Assembly: GCA_023259675.1 (NCBI GenBank)
Contig: JALRGT010000013.1
Coordinates: forward strand, 1 to 64,000
From: Flavobacterium sp.
Lineage (GTDB): Bacteria; Bacteroidota; Bacteroidia; Flavobacteriales; Flavobacteriaceae
Direction: 5' to 3'
DNA length: 64,000 nt
The notes beneath the pieces were generated by a model, which saw only the letters and a list, made by a program, of their open reading frames with translations, ran no database searches and was not told the origin of the DNA. Of the stretch, positions 5,992 through 16,285 are shown in pieces (position 1 is the stretch's first letter; each line of letters opens with the position of its first letter). A program made the translations under genes and the position numbers.

Positions 5992-8460
5992 TTACTCCAT
6001 TCTCATTGTCATTTTTTCATCAAAGTTCATTTTACCGGATTTTAATCCTGCCGCTTCTTTGCCCGTAATGGTTTCTCTAATTCCGGGTTCCAAATAAATT
6101 TGGCTTTCCTTGGAAAGAGGAACGATTTGTAATATCATTTGTTGGTCTGATTGCTTTGTATCTGAGGAAAGGAATCCAATAGTCCATGGTTTCCCATAAT
6201 AAAAATCATCGGCTATCAAACTTCCATCGGCATAAACCGCAGCGGTATCTCCAAAATAATCCAAAGTCGTCCTAAACGGTTTAGTACGCCCCTTTTTATG
6301 CTTGGGAAGAGACAGCAAATAGTATTTTGCTCCAGCAACTTCGGTCAAATTCGTTTGGTACTGCGGCCCAGAATTTGGCGCCGTAACGCTAGGAAGCCTA
6401 TCATCTAGGGGCAATTGCTTTTTATAGTTTAGATACGGATTAATATCTCCAATAGCTTTAAAAGGCAAATCCATTTCGCCCCCTTTCAACTGTCCCGAAT
6501 AATGGCTAAACAGCGCTTCCTTCGATTGGTGTTTTTTTAGCTTTTTGGATGCCGCTACACTGGATTCTTTCGGATAAACATGCAGATGAAGCGTTTGATT
6601 TCCTGAGATATTTATTTCGTTTCCAGAAATCAATAAAGGCGCATTGGCAATAAGCAGTTTTTGTTGTCCTGCAGTCCCCATTTTATAGGCATTTTTGGCT
6701 TGGTCTGCCGTAAGGGTAAGCAGCCGCACTTTTTTTCCGGTATCTGTAATGAGTTCGATTACGCAATTAATCCCAGGTTGCAAATTAGCGAACTTATATT
6801 TTTCCGGATATTCCTCTAGGGTTGTATGGGTTCCGTTTACCTCCTTTATTATATTTTTATCAAAAACATATTCGGAAGCAACTCCGTCCACTTCAAAAAA
6901 AACATAAAGCGGTTCCGCACCTTCTATTTTACACAAAGGTTGCGTAGTGGCATACTGAAGATTGATTCCTTCGACATTCAAATTAAAAGGAAAAATAGCT
7001 TGTGTTTTATTTTTTAGGGTAATCGGTTTTTCAGGAAACACTACACTTTTAGTATCGTTTAATTTCAATTGAAATTGCACATCATTCACCTCTTTCATTT
7101 CCAACTGACGCTGCACTTGACTGATGAAAACAAAACCGCTTCCCTCCTTAGCCCGAACAGCAAATCGTAACGTGGTATCGTCATCAACATCTTTGGGTAT
7201 TTTGTCCGGAAAATAAGCAGGATAAGTAACCAAATCATTTCCGAACTCATTCAGGAAAGTGTGTAGCACCTTAAAATTATAAAAAGAAGGTCTCAAAATA
7301 CCATACTCTCCAATTGGCGATTGAAAATCATAATTAATAATGGGATAGTCATTTGGATATTTGGTCGCCTTAGATTCCTGAAATGTGGATCGCTTTCCTA
7401 TTTTATTAGACCCTCCATGAAACATATAATAGCCCATGAGATTCGCTCCCGAACCAATTTTGGTATAGGCCAAAGCAGTTACATCATCCGAGTTTATGAT
7501 AGGACGACGATGGTAAGTCACTTGGTTCCCGCCCCCCATTTCGGCTGTTGCATACGGATATCGATACCCACTATAATTGGTTATGTCATCTTGCTTACCA
7601 AATAAATCACTCCCTATGGCCGGATCATTTCGCAACGTTCCGAATAAATAATTTTTAGACAAAGCCAATTGCGTTGTTTTTTTATCCCATGGCGCTTCGG
7701 GATAGGCTCCCCAAACAGGCACCAATTCATCTTGTTTTAGATTAGAACCCGGCCAGCCCGTAGCGGTGTAATAAGGAACATCGATACCCGATTGAATCGC
7801 CATTTGTTTTAAACCTAAAATATGTTCCAAACCTTTTGGGTTGTTAAATCGGAATTCATTTTCAATTTGTACGCCAATAATAGGGCCTCCCTCCTTGAAA
7901 TACAGCCCTTTCAATTGCGCTCCAATGGCATCATAAAATTTTTGAACACTGGAAAGATACGTCGCATCCTGCGTTCTCATCTTACCCCTTTTTACAATCC
8001 AATCGGGAAAACCACCATTTCGCACTTCTCCATGGCACCAAGGTCCTATTCGAGGAAAAACAAAAATACCGTGCTTTTTGCAAAGCGAAATAAAGGTCTT
8101 TAAATCATTGTCGGCTTCCCAATTCCATTTTCCTTCCTCCTCTTCATGATAAATCCAAAAAACATAAGTCGCAATTACATCTATACCGGCGGCTTTCATC
8201 TTTAGAATTGAATCTTCCCACTGGCTTTTTGGAAACCTTGAAAAATGAAATTCCCCCATCACAGGATACCAAGATTTTCCGTTTTTTATAAAATAAAGAC
8301 TGTTTAGTTCCAGTTTATCCCCGTTTGGAGCCACATTACTTCCCTGCTTAAGGTGACCCGAAAGTATTTGTGGTGTTGGTCCACTAACATCAACCGAATA
8401 AAGATTTTGAGCTTTTATCCCGACTGAAAAAAGGAACAATAAACAGACTATTTTTTTCAT
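5992..8460 (-). CDS. Secreted GH35 beta-galactosidase
   Basis: Glycoside hydrolase family 35, which removes terminal beta-galactose by a retaining mechanism. A signal peptide ends around KAQ (residue 18), so it is exported to the periplasm or surface. The barrel starts near residue 60 with MGEFHFSRFP and continues through YVFWIYHEEEEG and RIGPWCHGEVRNGGFPDW, all GH35 hallmarks. The acid/base lies in VQIENEF near residue 200 and the nucleophile in TAEMGGGNQ near 305. The remaining 400 residues are beta-sandwich accessory domains. At 822 residues it is a normal Bacteroidota GH35. It is the last gene of the operon with GH2, DUF5107-TPR and the MFS porter, 22 bases after the GH2 gene. This suggests joint attack on a beta-galactoside-bearing glycan. 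Exact linkage is not readable. Confidence 0.93.
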   Translation of the reverse strand: MKKIVCLLFLFSVGIKAQNLYSVDVSGPTPQILSGHLKQGSNVAPNGDKLELNSLYFIKNGKSWYPVMGEFHFSRFPKSQWEDSILKMKAAGIDVIATYVFWIYHEEEEGKWNWEADNDLKTFISLCKKHGIFVFPRIGPWCHGEVRNGGFPDWIVKRGKMRTQDATYLSSVQKFYDAIGAQLKGLYFKEGGPIIGVQIENEFRFNNPKGLEHILGLKQMAIQSGIDVPYYTATGWPGSNLKQDELVPVWGAYPEAPWDKKTTQLALSKNYLFGTLRNDPAIGSDLFGKQDDITNYSGYRYPYATAEMGGGNQVTYHRRPIINSDDVTALAYTKIGSGANLMGYYMFHGGSNKIGKRSTFQESKATKYPNDYPIINYDFQSPIGEYGILRPSFYNFKVLHTFLNEFGNDLVTYPAYFPDKIPKDVDDDTTLRFAVRAKEGSGFVFISQVQRQLEMKEVNDVQFQLKLNDTKSVVFPEKPITLKNKTQAIFPFNLNVEGINLQYATTQPLCKIEGAEPLYVFFEVDGVASEYVFDKNIIKEVNGTHTTLEEYPEKYKFANLQPGINCVIELITDTGKKVRLLTLTADQAKNAYKMGTAGQQKLLIANAPLLISGNEINISGNQTLHLHVYPKESSVAASKKLKKHQSKEALFSHYSGQLKGGEMDLPFKAIGDINPYLNYKKQLPLDDRLPSVTAPNSGPQYQTNLTEVAGAKYYLLSLPKHKKGRTKPFRTTLDYFGDTAAVYADGSLIADDFYYGKPWTIGFLSSDTKQSDQQMILQIVPLSKESQIYLEPGIRETITGKEAAGLKSGKMNFDEKMTMRME

Positions 8461-8482
8461 AATTTAAAACTGATATTTTGGT

Positions 8483-11404
8483 TTATTTGATCCTGTTTTG
8501 AGCGGAGTTGGGCTTCAATTCATCCGGACTATCCTTAGTATACGTATTGAAAATTTCTTTGGATGGACTCACAAAAACATCTTGAATAATATCTAAAGAC
8601 AAATTGTTTTTAGGATTAAAATCATTAGAATTCATGTACTTCAAAAGCGAATAATATAGCTGTTTGGAAGCAGGTTTATTAGGAACGTCTGAACTTAAAT
8701 CGGCACTACTGACGATAATTTTTCCATTACCCACTTTTGCTTCAAAAACCAAAGCCAATCGGCGATTCATAAACCAAGTATCTATCGGTTGAATTAACGG
8801 ACGAAAATCGGCAGGGAAATCTTCCAAGTTCATGACTTGTGCTCGGTTCTGAATGTCCCACCATTGTAAATCACTGTAATCGCTTGTTGGAAAATAATCG
8901 AAAGCAGCGCTTTTATCTTGAATCAACATTCCGGTAACATGCGGCGGACGCATTTTGAACCAAGACGTATTCCAGAAAACCGGAAGAAAATGCATCGCGA
9001 CTTCTTTCCCTTTGACCACTTTTCCGGCGGCATTCAGAAATACTTTACCACCCTTATTCAAAACTTCTTTGGCTTTGTCGTCTAAAACTGTGGTGTAATA
9101 AACAGCAGAGGATACGGAAGCATTTTTATTGGGATACACCCAAAAATCCCAATCATTCACAAAAGCCGTATCGTTGACTTTTACTTCCAAATTTAATTTG
9201 GATGCTTCTTGAATTTCATTCAAACCAAATGTCAGGTTCCCCACAAAAATTCCATTTCCGTTTTCGTAGGTTTTAGAGTCAAAATTCCCTGAAGCCTGTA
9301 GAATTCCTTTTTCGTTTTTAATCGTCCAACTGAGAACTGCATTGTTTAACGGTTTTTTACCCGAGTGGAAAAGAACAATTTCAGCAGTGAATGCTTCGTT
9401 GTTGTTGTATACAAACTTTGGAAGCTTTGCCAATGGAACCGTTGCATTACAAAAACGGGAATATTCTTGGGCGGTAACATACCCTTTTTCTTGAAAAAAG
9501 GCATCCAAAACTCCAACCAAAGCCGTTCCCTGACCCGGAAAATCCTGTAAGCCTAACATTTGGAAACCCGCGTAATCCGGTGTTCTCAATATTTTTTCGA
9601 TTTCGTTTTTATAACACAAAACCTGTAATTTACCCGAAGCATTCAAGAAATCCTTAGCTTGATCACCCATGTGATGGTCTTCTAAATCTTGTTGAAACAT
9701 TTCAAAATTTTTGGCTCTGTAGACACCGGTGTATTTTTCGATCTCCGCAAAATTGGGAAAAACACAGTACTGCCCGATCTCGTGCGCCACAAAAGGAACC
9801 GTAAACTTTTCTATCCCCACGCTAAAATCAGAAACCGTTTCTGGTCTTCTATCCCAAGTCAAACCTCTTACGCCACCACGTGACTGATACTCGGCATTAG
9901 GGACCACAGGCCAACTTCCTCCGACAGACATTCCTGTGTACACGCGTCTGGTGTCTTTGGCTTTCCAAAAATCGACAAATGCATTCAGGTATTTCACCTG
10001 ATTTCCTGCAGGTTCATTCCCCGCAGACAACATCGTAAAGGAAGCATAATTCCCATATTTCTTTGCCATTCTCGTCGTTTCATCATACAAAAACTGATCT
10101 ATTGGTTGTCCCAAACCTATTTTTGGTCCGTGATTTGGCCAACTTGGTCCTTCTGGTTGCAAATAAAGCCCCACTATATCGGCAGCCTTGAAAGCCGCTT
10201 CTGGAGGGCACCAAGAATGAAAACGAACATGATTTAATCCGTATGATTTAATTTTTCTAAAAATTTTCTCCCAAGCTTCAACCGTAGTGGCGGGATAACC
10301 CGTTAACGGAAATTCGCAATTATGGACCGTTCCTCTTAGAAATACCGGATTATCATTTATCAAAAAATGATTTCCAATAATTTTGAATTCGCGCATTCCG
10401 AACTGGATGGTTTTTTCGGCATTCATTTTATTAGAAACCAACTTGACTTGGAGATTATATAATGCCGGATTAAATTCATCCCAGGTCAACATTCCTTTTC
10501 CAAAAGGAAGCTCGAGTTCAACTGAATTATTAGATAATTTAGAAACTTGTAGCTTACGTACAATTTCCTGTGTTTCATCAGATAATGGAGCATTGAAGCT
10601 TTTTGCCGAAATCGAAATTTTTCCGCTGAAATTCTTTTGAGTACTATTATTAACGGTAATTTTTACTCGGGCTTTTCGGTTTTTTACATCGGGATACACT
10701 TGAATATCATCAAAATAAACAGGAGAATCGGCCTCTAGGGCTATTTTACCGATGATCCCATTCCAATTCCCTTGCGTATGGTCGGTAACACTATGGGAAT
10801 CGGGTCCCACATTAATTTTTTTAATGCTATTGTCAATTCGGATAGAAATACGCTGTTTTCCGGTTACCAGATACGGAGTCAAATCATAATCGTGAGAAGC
10901 TACCAATGAGTTCTGCATACCCACTTCTTTATCGTTCACCCAAACTCTGGTTTCTATATGCGTTCGTTCTAAATGGAGCAGAATTCGTTTGCCTTTCCAA
11001 TTGGCAGGAATGTTCACTTCTTTCTGATACCAAGCCACTCCCACATAATGCTTGGCAGGCGTCAACCAAAAAGGGATATGAATATTCTCTGGCTGACGAT
11101 ACTTCTTCAAACTGGGTCTAAAATAAAAGGAACTGTCATAAATCGAGCCTGTCCACTTTGTTTTTAGGGTAATTTCATCTCCTTTTAAAAATTCTGCCAT
11201 AGAACCCGGCAAATGAATAACATCCGAAAGATTTCGGTTATACCATTTTTGAGTTATCCCTTCCTCATTTCTGTCTATTTGAAAATGCCAATTGCCTTCC
11301 AAATTGATTTCATCATTTTTAAAACTGCTTAAGGAGAAAAATGCCGCTATCAACAGGCATAAATAGATCTGCTTTTTTATCATAATTTTATTTTTATTGC
11401 CCAA
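8483..11404 (-). CDS. Secreted GH2-family beta-glycosidase
   Basis: Large (973 residues) glycoside hydrolase of the GH2 type. A signal peptide lies in the first 35 residues; ATG at 11404 is used, but the Met at residue 8 (MIKKQIYLC) is an equally good start. Domains in order: sugar-binding jelly roll (about 95-240, with GVAWYQKEV and HLERTHIETRVWVNDKEVG), immunoglobulin-like sandwich (about 245-350), barrel (about 355-650), then C-terminal extensions. The acid/base motif LSAGNEPAGN lies near residue 460. The likely nucleophile is the glutamate of VAHEIGQY near 540. Substrate specificity within GH2 (galactosidase, glucuronidase or other) cannot be fixed. It lies between DUF5107-TPR and GH35 with gaps of 22 bases on both sides, so it is cotranscribed. 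It probably works on the same galactose-containing substrate as GH35. Confidence 0.88.
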   Translation of the reverse strand: MGNKNKIMIKKQIYLCLLIAAFFSLSSFKNDEINLEGNWHFQIDRNEEGITQKWYNRNLSDVIHLPGSMAEFLKGDEITLKTKWTGSIYDSSFYFRPSLKKYRQPENIHIPFWLTPAKHYVGVAWYQKEVNIPANWKGKRILLHLERTHIETRVWVNDKEVGMQNSLVASHDYDLTPYLVTGKQRISIRIDNSIKKINVGPDSHSVTDHTQGNWNGIIGKIALEADSPVYFDDIQVYPDVKNRKARVKITVNNSTQKNFSGKISISAKSFNAPLSDETQEIVRKLQVSKLSNNSVELELPFGKGMLTWDEFNPALYNLQVKLVSNKMNAEKTIQFGMREFKIIGNHFLINDNPVFLRGTVHNCEFPLTGYPATTVEAWEKIFRKIKSYGLNHVRFHSWCPPEAAFKAADIVGLYLQPEGPSWPNHGPKIGLGQPIDQFLYDETTRMAKKYGNYASFTMLSAGNEPAGNQVKYLNAFVDFWKAKDTRRVYTGMSVGGSWPVVPNAEYQSRGGVRGLTWDRRPETVSDFSVGIEKFTVPFVAHEIGQYCVFPNFAEIEKYTGVYRAKNFEMFQQDLEDHHMGDQAKDFLNASGKLQVLCYKNEIEKILRTPDYAGFQMLGLQDFPGQGTALVGVLDAFFQEKGYVTAQEYSRFCNATVPLAKLPKFVYNNNEAFTAEIVLFHSGKKPLNNAVLSWTIKNEKGILQASGNFDSKTYENGNGIFVGNLTFGLNEIQEASKLNLEVKVNDTAFVNDWDFWVYPNKNASVSSAVYYTTVLDDKAKEVLNKGGKVFLNAAGKVVKGKEVAMHFLPVFWNTSWFKMRPPHVTGMLIQDKSAAFDYFPTSDYSDLQWWDIQNRAQVMNLEDFPADFRPLIQPIDTWFMNRRLALVFEAKVGNGKIIVSSADLSSDVPNKPASKQLYYSLLKYMNSNDFNPKNNLSLDIIQDVFVSPSKEIFNTYTKDSPDELKPNSAQNRIK

Positions 11405-11426
11405 ACGTTTTCAACATTCAGATCCG

Positions 11427-14400
11427 TTAACTAATTTTTTTATATTCCTTAATCATGGATAAATGTACCTGAACTCCTTGGTGATTTACATCCATTTTTG
11501 CCGCTTCCTGCAAATGATTTTCTGCTTGGCCGATTTCGCCTAGACCATGATAGCCCAAGCCAAGCATATAATGGCAATGAATTTTATTACGAAACGTTAA
11601 ATCATCTTCCCATATTAATAAATCGGGTAATGATACCGCAAAGTAATCCAATTTTATGACTTCATACATGTGCTTGTCGCCAAACGCAATCAAAGCATTG
11701 AAACGTTGATTGGCTTCTTCTTGACGGCCCAATTTCAATAAAGCCAATCCTTGGTAGTAAATTTTATCCGGTTTTTGGTCATTATAGAAAATGGCTGCGG
11801 CAGGTTGCGTATTTCCATCCTTCGCCAACTCCCAGTATTTTTGAGCTTCCTCCATTTGCCCCAAGCCCTCATAGGCACAACCCAACCAATAGTGAAAATC
11901 ATTTTCCTGTGCTCCATACAATTTTCCTTCACCCAAATTGTGAGGATACTCCAAGCATTTGTTCAATAATTGAATCGCTTTTTGATACTCTTTTTTGGCT
12001 AATGACTGTTTAGCCCATTCTACCCTTGCCAGCTGAAATTGCGAAGGCACTTTACCTTCACCACCTTCCCAAGGATGGAAAATTCGGTTATCGATCAACG
12101 CAATCGCTTTTGCATAATTCCCTAATTGATTGCATAAGGTTACATATTCTAAATATACGTCATCACGTTGCATCACCAGATTAAAATATTTTTCCAAAAA
12201 GGCCAATCGCTCTACATGTGGTTTACAAAGGCGTTTGTACAATTGGTCCAGTTCCATCAAAATACGGGAATCGGTTGAGTCTAAAGAAAAGGCTTTTTCA
12301 AGATATTGGACCGCTTTTTCTTCCTGTTGCAATTTATTAAAATAGGCCAAAGACAGGTTTCTCAAAACTGTCGGGAATGTACCGTCAAGGACTGCCGACT
12401 TTTCCCAACTCGCAATCGCTTCGGGATATTGGCGTTTGTCGTACCATAAATTCCCCAGATAATAAGACGCTTTTGAGTCGGTAGGATTTACTTTTTGTGC
12501 TACTTCCAATGCTAAGATTGCTTCCAGACGATTAGGAAAACAATATTCTGGAGCATGACTTGCCGCTGTTTCAAATGCTGTTTTAGCATCCTTGTTGTCT
12601 AAATGCAATGCCCAACCCATATAGTAATAGGTCATGGGAGTAGTTGGACAAACTTTAATTCCTTCTTCCAATAATTGAACAGCTTCGTCGTACATTCCTG
12701 CAGCAATATAATCCAAAGACACTATTTCATAATTGTGGATTTCGCCACGCATTAACAGCTGCATTTCATCCAGAACAGCCTTTTCCTTTGTAATTAAATA
12801 TTCTTCAAATCGACATCCAAAATTGAACAAATCAATTTTCAACGTATTTTCTATCAGTGCCAAGGCTTCTTTTTCGTTTCCTAATTTTCGTAAAATACCC
12901 GTTTTTAAGGTACGTGCTTTTTGATTGTGCCAATTTCGAACTAAAGACTTATCAATCTCATACAAAGCCTCCTTAAAATTCATATTTATACAAGAAATCT
13001 GGGTACAACCAAAATAACCCGCATCCTGCATCGCTGCATTCCAACACGATTTATAAAACGCATCGTAAGCTTCCTTGTTTTTACCTTGATATTGCAGGGC
13101 TAATCCCAGGTTATAACCTGGTTCTCCATCATACGGATTCGGATTCCGTTGCAATTGAGTGTCAATGGCCACATGAAAATACTTTTCGGCTTCCGCAAAT
13201 TTCCCACGACGAAATAACCAAAGTCCCATAGCATTGTTGTTTCTCACATCGGATGGATCGCGTTTCAATGCTTCCAGATAATAATCGGTAGCATTATAGG
13301 TAGCATGACGGTATTGTTCCAAATGCAATCCGGTAAGATATAATTGCTCGCAAGTTGGTGTTTCTTCCGGTGAAAAAGCGGCTTTTGCCGCTTCAGGAGT
13401 TTTTTTTGCTTCTTGTTCTTCTGCTTTAATACTTAATAATTCTCGTCCGTTTTCGGCATAAACGACCAATTTCAAATCAATCAGAGCAACGTCTCCAACT
13501 GAAATTTCACGTTCAAAAACCTGTTCAGGACTTAAATCTAAAGTTTCTTCAAAAAATCCTTCGAGTATTATCTTTGCTTTTTTCTGTAATGAGGTGGCAA
13601 AAACTTTCACAATAGCTTTGTCGCCTTCTTTATCCATATTTAAAAGTAAATCCTGAGAAGCATTTTTAACTACTCCCAATTCACGATACGGTAGAAAATA
13701 TTGGGTAAATGTTTTTTCTTCATAGGGTTGCATCCAACTGAAATCAGGCTGATTATCGGTATAAACTCCAGCCATCAATTCAATGTAAGGTCCGTCTTCA
13801 TCGGTTAGATTTCTATCCCATGCTTTTCCAAAATCACCATTCCCCCATGTCCATTGTTTTTTTCCAGGTGAAATATGATGATTGGCCACATGTAGTACTC
13901 CTGCTTGGGTATCATTTTCATAACCTCCCACAAAGTTAAAATCGGAGTTGATAGCCATATAGGATGTTGGAACCGGAATGTTTTTATAATTCGAGATATC
14001 AACCCCAGCCGAATAATCAATTTTATAATACGTTCCGGTTGCAATTGGGAATGTGGATACATCACGTTTTCCATGATCAAAAACGGCATGTACGTCTGGT
14101 GGAAAAACCGACTGATAATGTTCGTTTACCGCCACGGCAGGATTGGCCCACCAGAGGAACGTTTGCGGAACAGGTGTTGGATTATATAATTTTCCTTTAA
14201 TCTCTAAGTATGCTTTTCCCGGATGTAACGTAAATCCTGCCATCCCTTTTTGGTGGAACATTTTTTCATTTTCGCTTACCCAAACGGTAATACTGCCATC
14301 TGCGTTGTTTTCAATGGTGTGATCTACCGGTAAAAAAGTACTCGTTCGATGGTGCTGTGGCCAATTGAATTCTATTCCACCCGATATCCACGGACCGGTA

Positions 14401-14714
14401 AGTCCCACCAAAGCCGGCTTAATCACCTGATTGTAATAAATAAAATGACGTTTTTTGATTTTATCATAAGCCATTTGGACTCTACCTCCCAACTCTGGCA
14501 AAATCATCACCTTGATATATTCATTTTCAATATAAACGGCTTTATAAACCTTATCCTGTTTCTCATCTTCAATTTTCTCCACTACAGGATACGGATACAC
14601 CACTCCACTACTTCCTTGATACACTCGTTTTTCAAGAAAGATGGGATTTTTTTCGGCTTTTCCTATTTCGTATGTAGGAATGATTACCTCTTCTTGCCAA
14701 GCTTTAACACTCAT
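11427..14714 (-). CDS. Cytoplasmic DUF5107 domain plus TPR-repeat protein
   Basis: A 1095-residue protein with no signal peptide. The first 340 residues match the DUF5107 domain, an aldose-epimerase-like beta-sandwich family common in sugar operons. Marks include ILPELGGRVQMAYDK, GPWISGGIEFNWPQHH and QTFLWWANPAVAVN. The histidine-rich centre would suit a carbohydrate-binding or catalytic pocket. From about residue 455 to the end it consists of tetratricopeptide helices; at least a dozen units are visible, including AMGLWLFRRGKFAEAEKYF. It sits between the MFS porter and GH2, 22 bases from the next gene. Because it stays inside the cell while GH2 and GH35 are exported, it probably handles imported di- or oligosaccharides. 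Activity for this family is not established to my knowledge, so hydrolase or epimerase function remains open. Confidence 0.85.
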   Translation of the reverse strand: MSVKAWQEEVIIPTYEIGKAEKNPIFLEKRVYQGSSGVVYPYPVVEKIEDEKQDKVYKAVYIENEYIKVMILPELGGRVQMAYDKIKKRHFIYYNQVIKPALVGLTGPWISGGIEFNWPQHHRTSTFLPVDHTIENNADGSITVWVSENEKMFHQKGMAGFTLHPGKAYLEIKGKLYNPTPVPQTFLWWANPAVAVNEHYQSVFPPDVHAVFDHGKRDVSTFPIATGTYYKIDYSAGVDISNYKNIPVPTSYMAINSDFNFVGGYENDTQAGVLHVANHHISPGKKQWTWGNGDFGKAWDRNLTDEDGPYIELMAGVYTDNQPDFSWMQPYEEKTFTQYFLPYRELGVVKNASQDLLLNMDKEGDKAIVKVFATSLQKKAKIILEGFFEETLDLSPEQVFEREISVGDVALIDLKLVVYAENGRELLSIKAEEQEAKKTPEAAKAAFSPEETPTCEQLYLTGLHLEQYRHATYNATDYYLEALKRDPSDVRNNNAMGLWLFRRGKFAEAEKYFHVAIDTQLQRNPNPYDGEPGYNLGLALQYQGKNKEAYDAFYKSCWNAAMQDAGYFGCTQISCINMNFKEALYEIDKSLVRNWHNQKARTLKTGILRKLGNEKEALALIENTLKIDLFNFGCRFEEYLITKEKAVLDEMQLLMRGEIHNYEIVSLDYIAAGMYDEAVQLLEEGIKVCPTTPMTYYYMGWALHLDNKDAKTAFETAASHAPEYCFPNRLEAILALEVAQKVNPTDSKASYYLGNLWYDKRQYPEAIASWEKSAVLDGTFPTVLRNLSLAYFNKLQQEEKAVQYLEKAFSLDSTDSRILMELDQLYKRLCKPHVERLAFLEKYFNLVMQRDDVYLEYVTLCNQLGNYAKAIALIDNRIFHPWEGGEGKVPSQFQLARVEWAKQSLAKKEYQKAIQLLNKCLEYPHNLGEGKLYGAQENDFHYWLGCAYEGLGQMEEAQKYWELAKDGNTQPAAAIFYNDQKPDKIYYQGLALLKLGRQEEANQRFNALIAFGDKHMYEVIKLDYFAVSLPDLLIWEDDLTFRNKIHCHYMLGLGYHGLGEIGQAENHLQEAAKMDVNHQGVQVHLSMIKEYKKIS

Positions 14715-14743
14715 TTTCTATTGTTTTATTTCAAATCAAAAAA

Positions 14744-16129
14744 CTACTCAACTAACTCTTTTTCTATTTCCTCTAAGGTTTTCCCTTTTGTTTCTGGTAA
14801 ATTCATTCGGATGAATAAAAAACCCAGTATGCATATTACTGCATAAAGCCAGAACGTACCTGCTGCTCCAAAACCTTTATTTAACAGTGGAAAAGTATAA
14901 GTCAGAATAAAACAGGCAATCCATAAAACAAAAGTGGCCAAAGCCATCGCTGCTCCTCGAATTCGGTTTGGGAATATCTCCGATAGAATAACCCAAGTAA
15001 TCGGTGCCAGGGACATGGCATAAATTCCTATTCCCATAACCACCATAGATAATACCGCAACTCCTTGTAACTGAAAATAAAAAGCACTTCCCAAAAGCAA
15101 ATAGGTAATTGCTAAGCCCGATGCTCCAAAAAGCATTAACTTTTTACGTCCCCATTTATCTACGGTAAACATCGCGACCAAAGTAAAAATCAGATTCACA
15201 CTCCCTGTGATAACAATATTAAAAAGCATATCGCTAACTCCATAACCGGCAGCGCTAAATATCTCATCGGCATAATTAAACACCGTATTAATTCCACACC
15301 ATTGCTGAAAAACAGCCAAAACCACTCCAATAATCAGAACCCTTCTGTATTTTGGATTAGACAAAACCTTAAAATCAACTTTTTCAGCAACATCATTTAA
15401 TGTTCCTTGAATATTTTTCATCTCTTCCTGAGCATACGTTTCTCCTCCAATTTTCTTCAAAGTAGGATACGCTTTTTCAGATTTTCCAGCTTTCATCAAC
15501 CAACGTGGACTTTCGGGAACAAAAAAAGTAAAAACAAAAAAGGCTACAGCCGGAATCACTTCGGCCCAAAACATCCAACGCCATCCCGTTATTCCGTTCC
15601 AAGACCCACGAATAAACGCATCGGTTGCACCATCTGGAACTTTTTCGGCGATTAGGATATTAATTATTTGGGCTGCCAAAATCCCGATAACAATGGTCAT
15701 TTGATTCAACGAAACCAAACGGCCTCTATACTGCGATGGAGAAACTTCGGCAATATACATTGGCGAAAGTGCCGAAGCTAAACCAATTCCTAATCCTCCT
15801 ATAATTCTGTAAATAATAAAGACATTGTACGTATCGGCAATACCGGTCCCGAAAGCCGAAATGGTAAACAATAAAGCAGACAACAATAGTGGGAATTTCC
15901 GTCCCCATTTATCACTGACAATCCCGGAAATAACTGCTCCCAAAATACAACCTACCAAAGCCGAACTCATGGCCCAAGCCTGTAAATTGGCTGATGTCGT
16001 TATTTCAAAGAAACGTTCGTAAAAAGGTTTGGCACCTCCTATTACGACCCAGTCATAACCAAAAAGCAATCCGCCCATTGCGGAAACCATCGAAATAGAT
16101 AATAAATAGGAATTATTGAATTTATTCAT
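14744..16129 (-). CDS. MFS sugar porter (XylE/GLUT-like proton symporter)
   Basis: Inner-membrane sugar transporter of the sugar porter family with twelve predicted membrane segments. Diagnostic motifs are GGLLFGYDWVVIGG in TM1, GRRIG-like DKWGRKFPLL after TM2, PESPRWLMKAGK before the central loop, QQWCGINTVFNY in TM7, DKWGRKKLML after TM8 and LPETKGKTLEE at the end. I chose the Met giving MNKFNNSYLL at 16129 because family members start here; an upstream in-frame ATG at 16153 adds eight unusual residues. It is the first gene of the operon with DUF5107-TPR, GH2 and GH35, and is divergent from an AraC regulator. Likely substrate is galactose, xylose or a similar monosaccharide freed by the operon enzymes; which one cannot be read from the sequence. 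Confidence 0.93.
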   Translation of the reverse strand: MNKFNNSYLLSISMVSAMGGLLFGYDWVVIGGAKPFYERFFEITTSANLQAWAMSSALVGCILGAVISGIVSDKWGRKFPLLLSALLFTISAFGTGIADTYNVFIIYRIIGGLGIGLASALSPMYIAEVSPSQYRGRLVSLNQMTIVIGILAAQIINILIAEKVPDGATDAFIRGSWNGITGWRWMFWAEVIPAVAFFVFTFFVPESPRWLMKAGKSEKAYPTLKKIGGETYAQEEMKNIQGTLNDVAEKVDFKVLSNPKYRRVLIIGVVLAVFQQWCGINTVFNYADEIFSAAGYGVSDMLFNIVITGSVNLIFTLVAMFTVDKWGRKKLMLFGASGLAITYLLLGSAFYFQLQGVAVLSMVVMGIGIYAMSLAPITWVILSEIFPNRIRGAAMALATFVLWIACFILTYTFPLLNKGFGAAGTFWLYAVICILGFLFIRMNLPETKGKTLEEIEKELVE

Positions 16130-16170
16130 TGCAACAGCATTAAAGTTTAACATTGCAATTTAAAGTAAAT

Positions 16171-16223
16171 ATCACTATAGTTTAAATAGAATATATTACT
16201 ATATTCATGGATTATTTTACTAT
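16171..16223. promoter_or_regulatory. Possible AraC-type operator repeats
   Basis: The short core ACTAT occurs three times in the same direction, at 16174, 16198 and 16219, spaced by 24 and 21 bases, about two helical turns each. The repeats lie in the gap between the divergent MFS operon and araC-type gene, where AraC-family proteins usually bind directly repeated half-sites. The region is AT-rich, so chance is possible. Confidence 0.3.
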
Positions 16224-16285
16224 TTAACCAGACTGATCTATTTTTTATCGTAATTTGATTTGAAATTAAAAAACATAAAGTCGCT

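Noticed and set aside
14349..14846. 165-codon plus-strand frame opposite the DUF5107 gene
   Set aside because: It is antisense to two well-supported genes and its peptide has no recognisable family.
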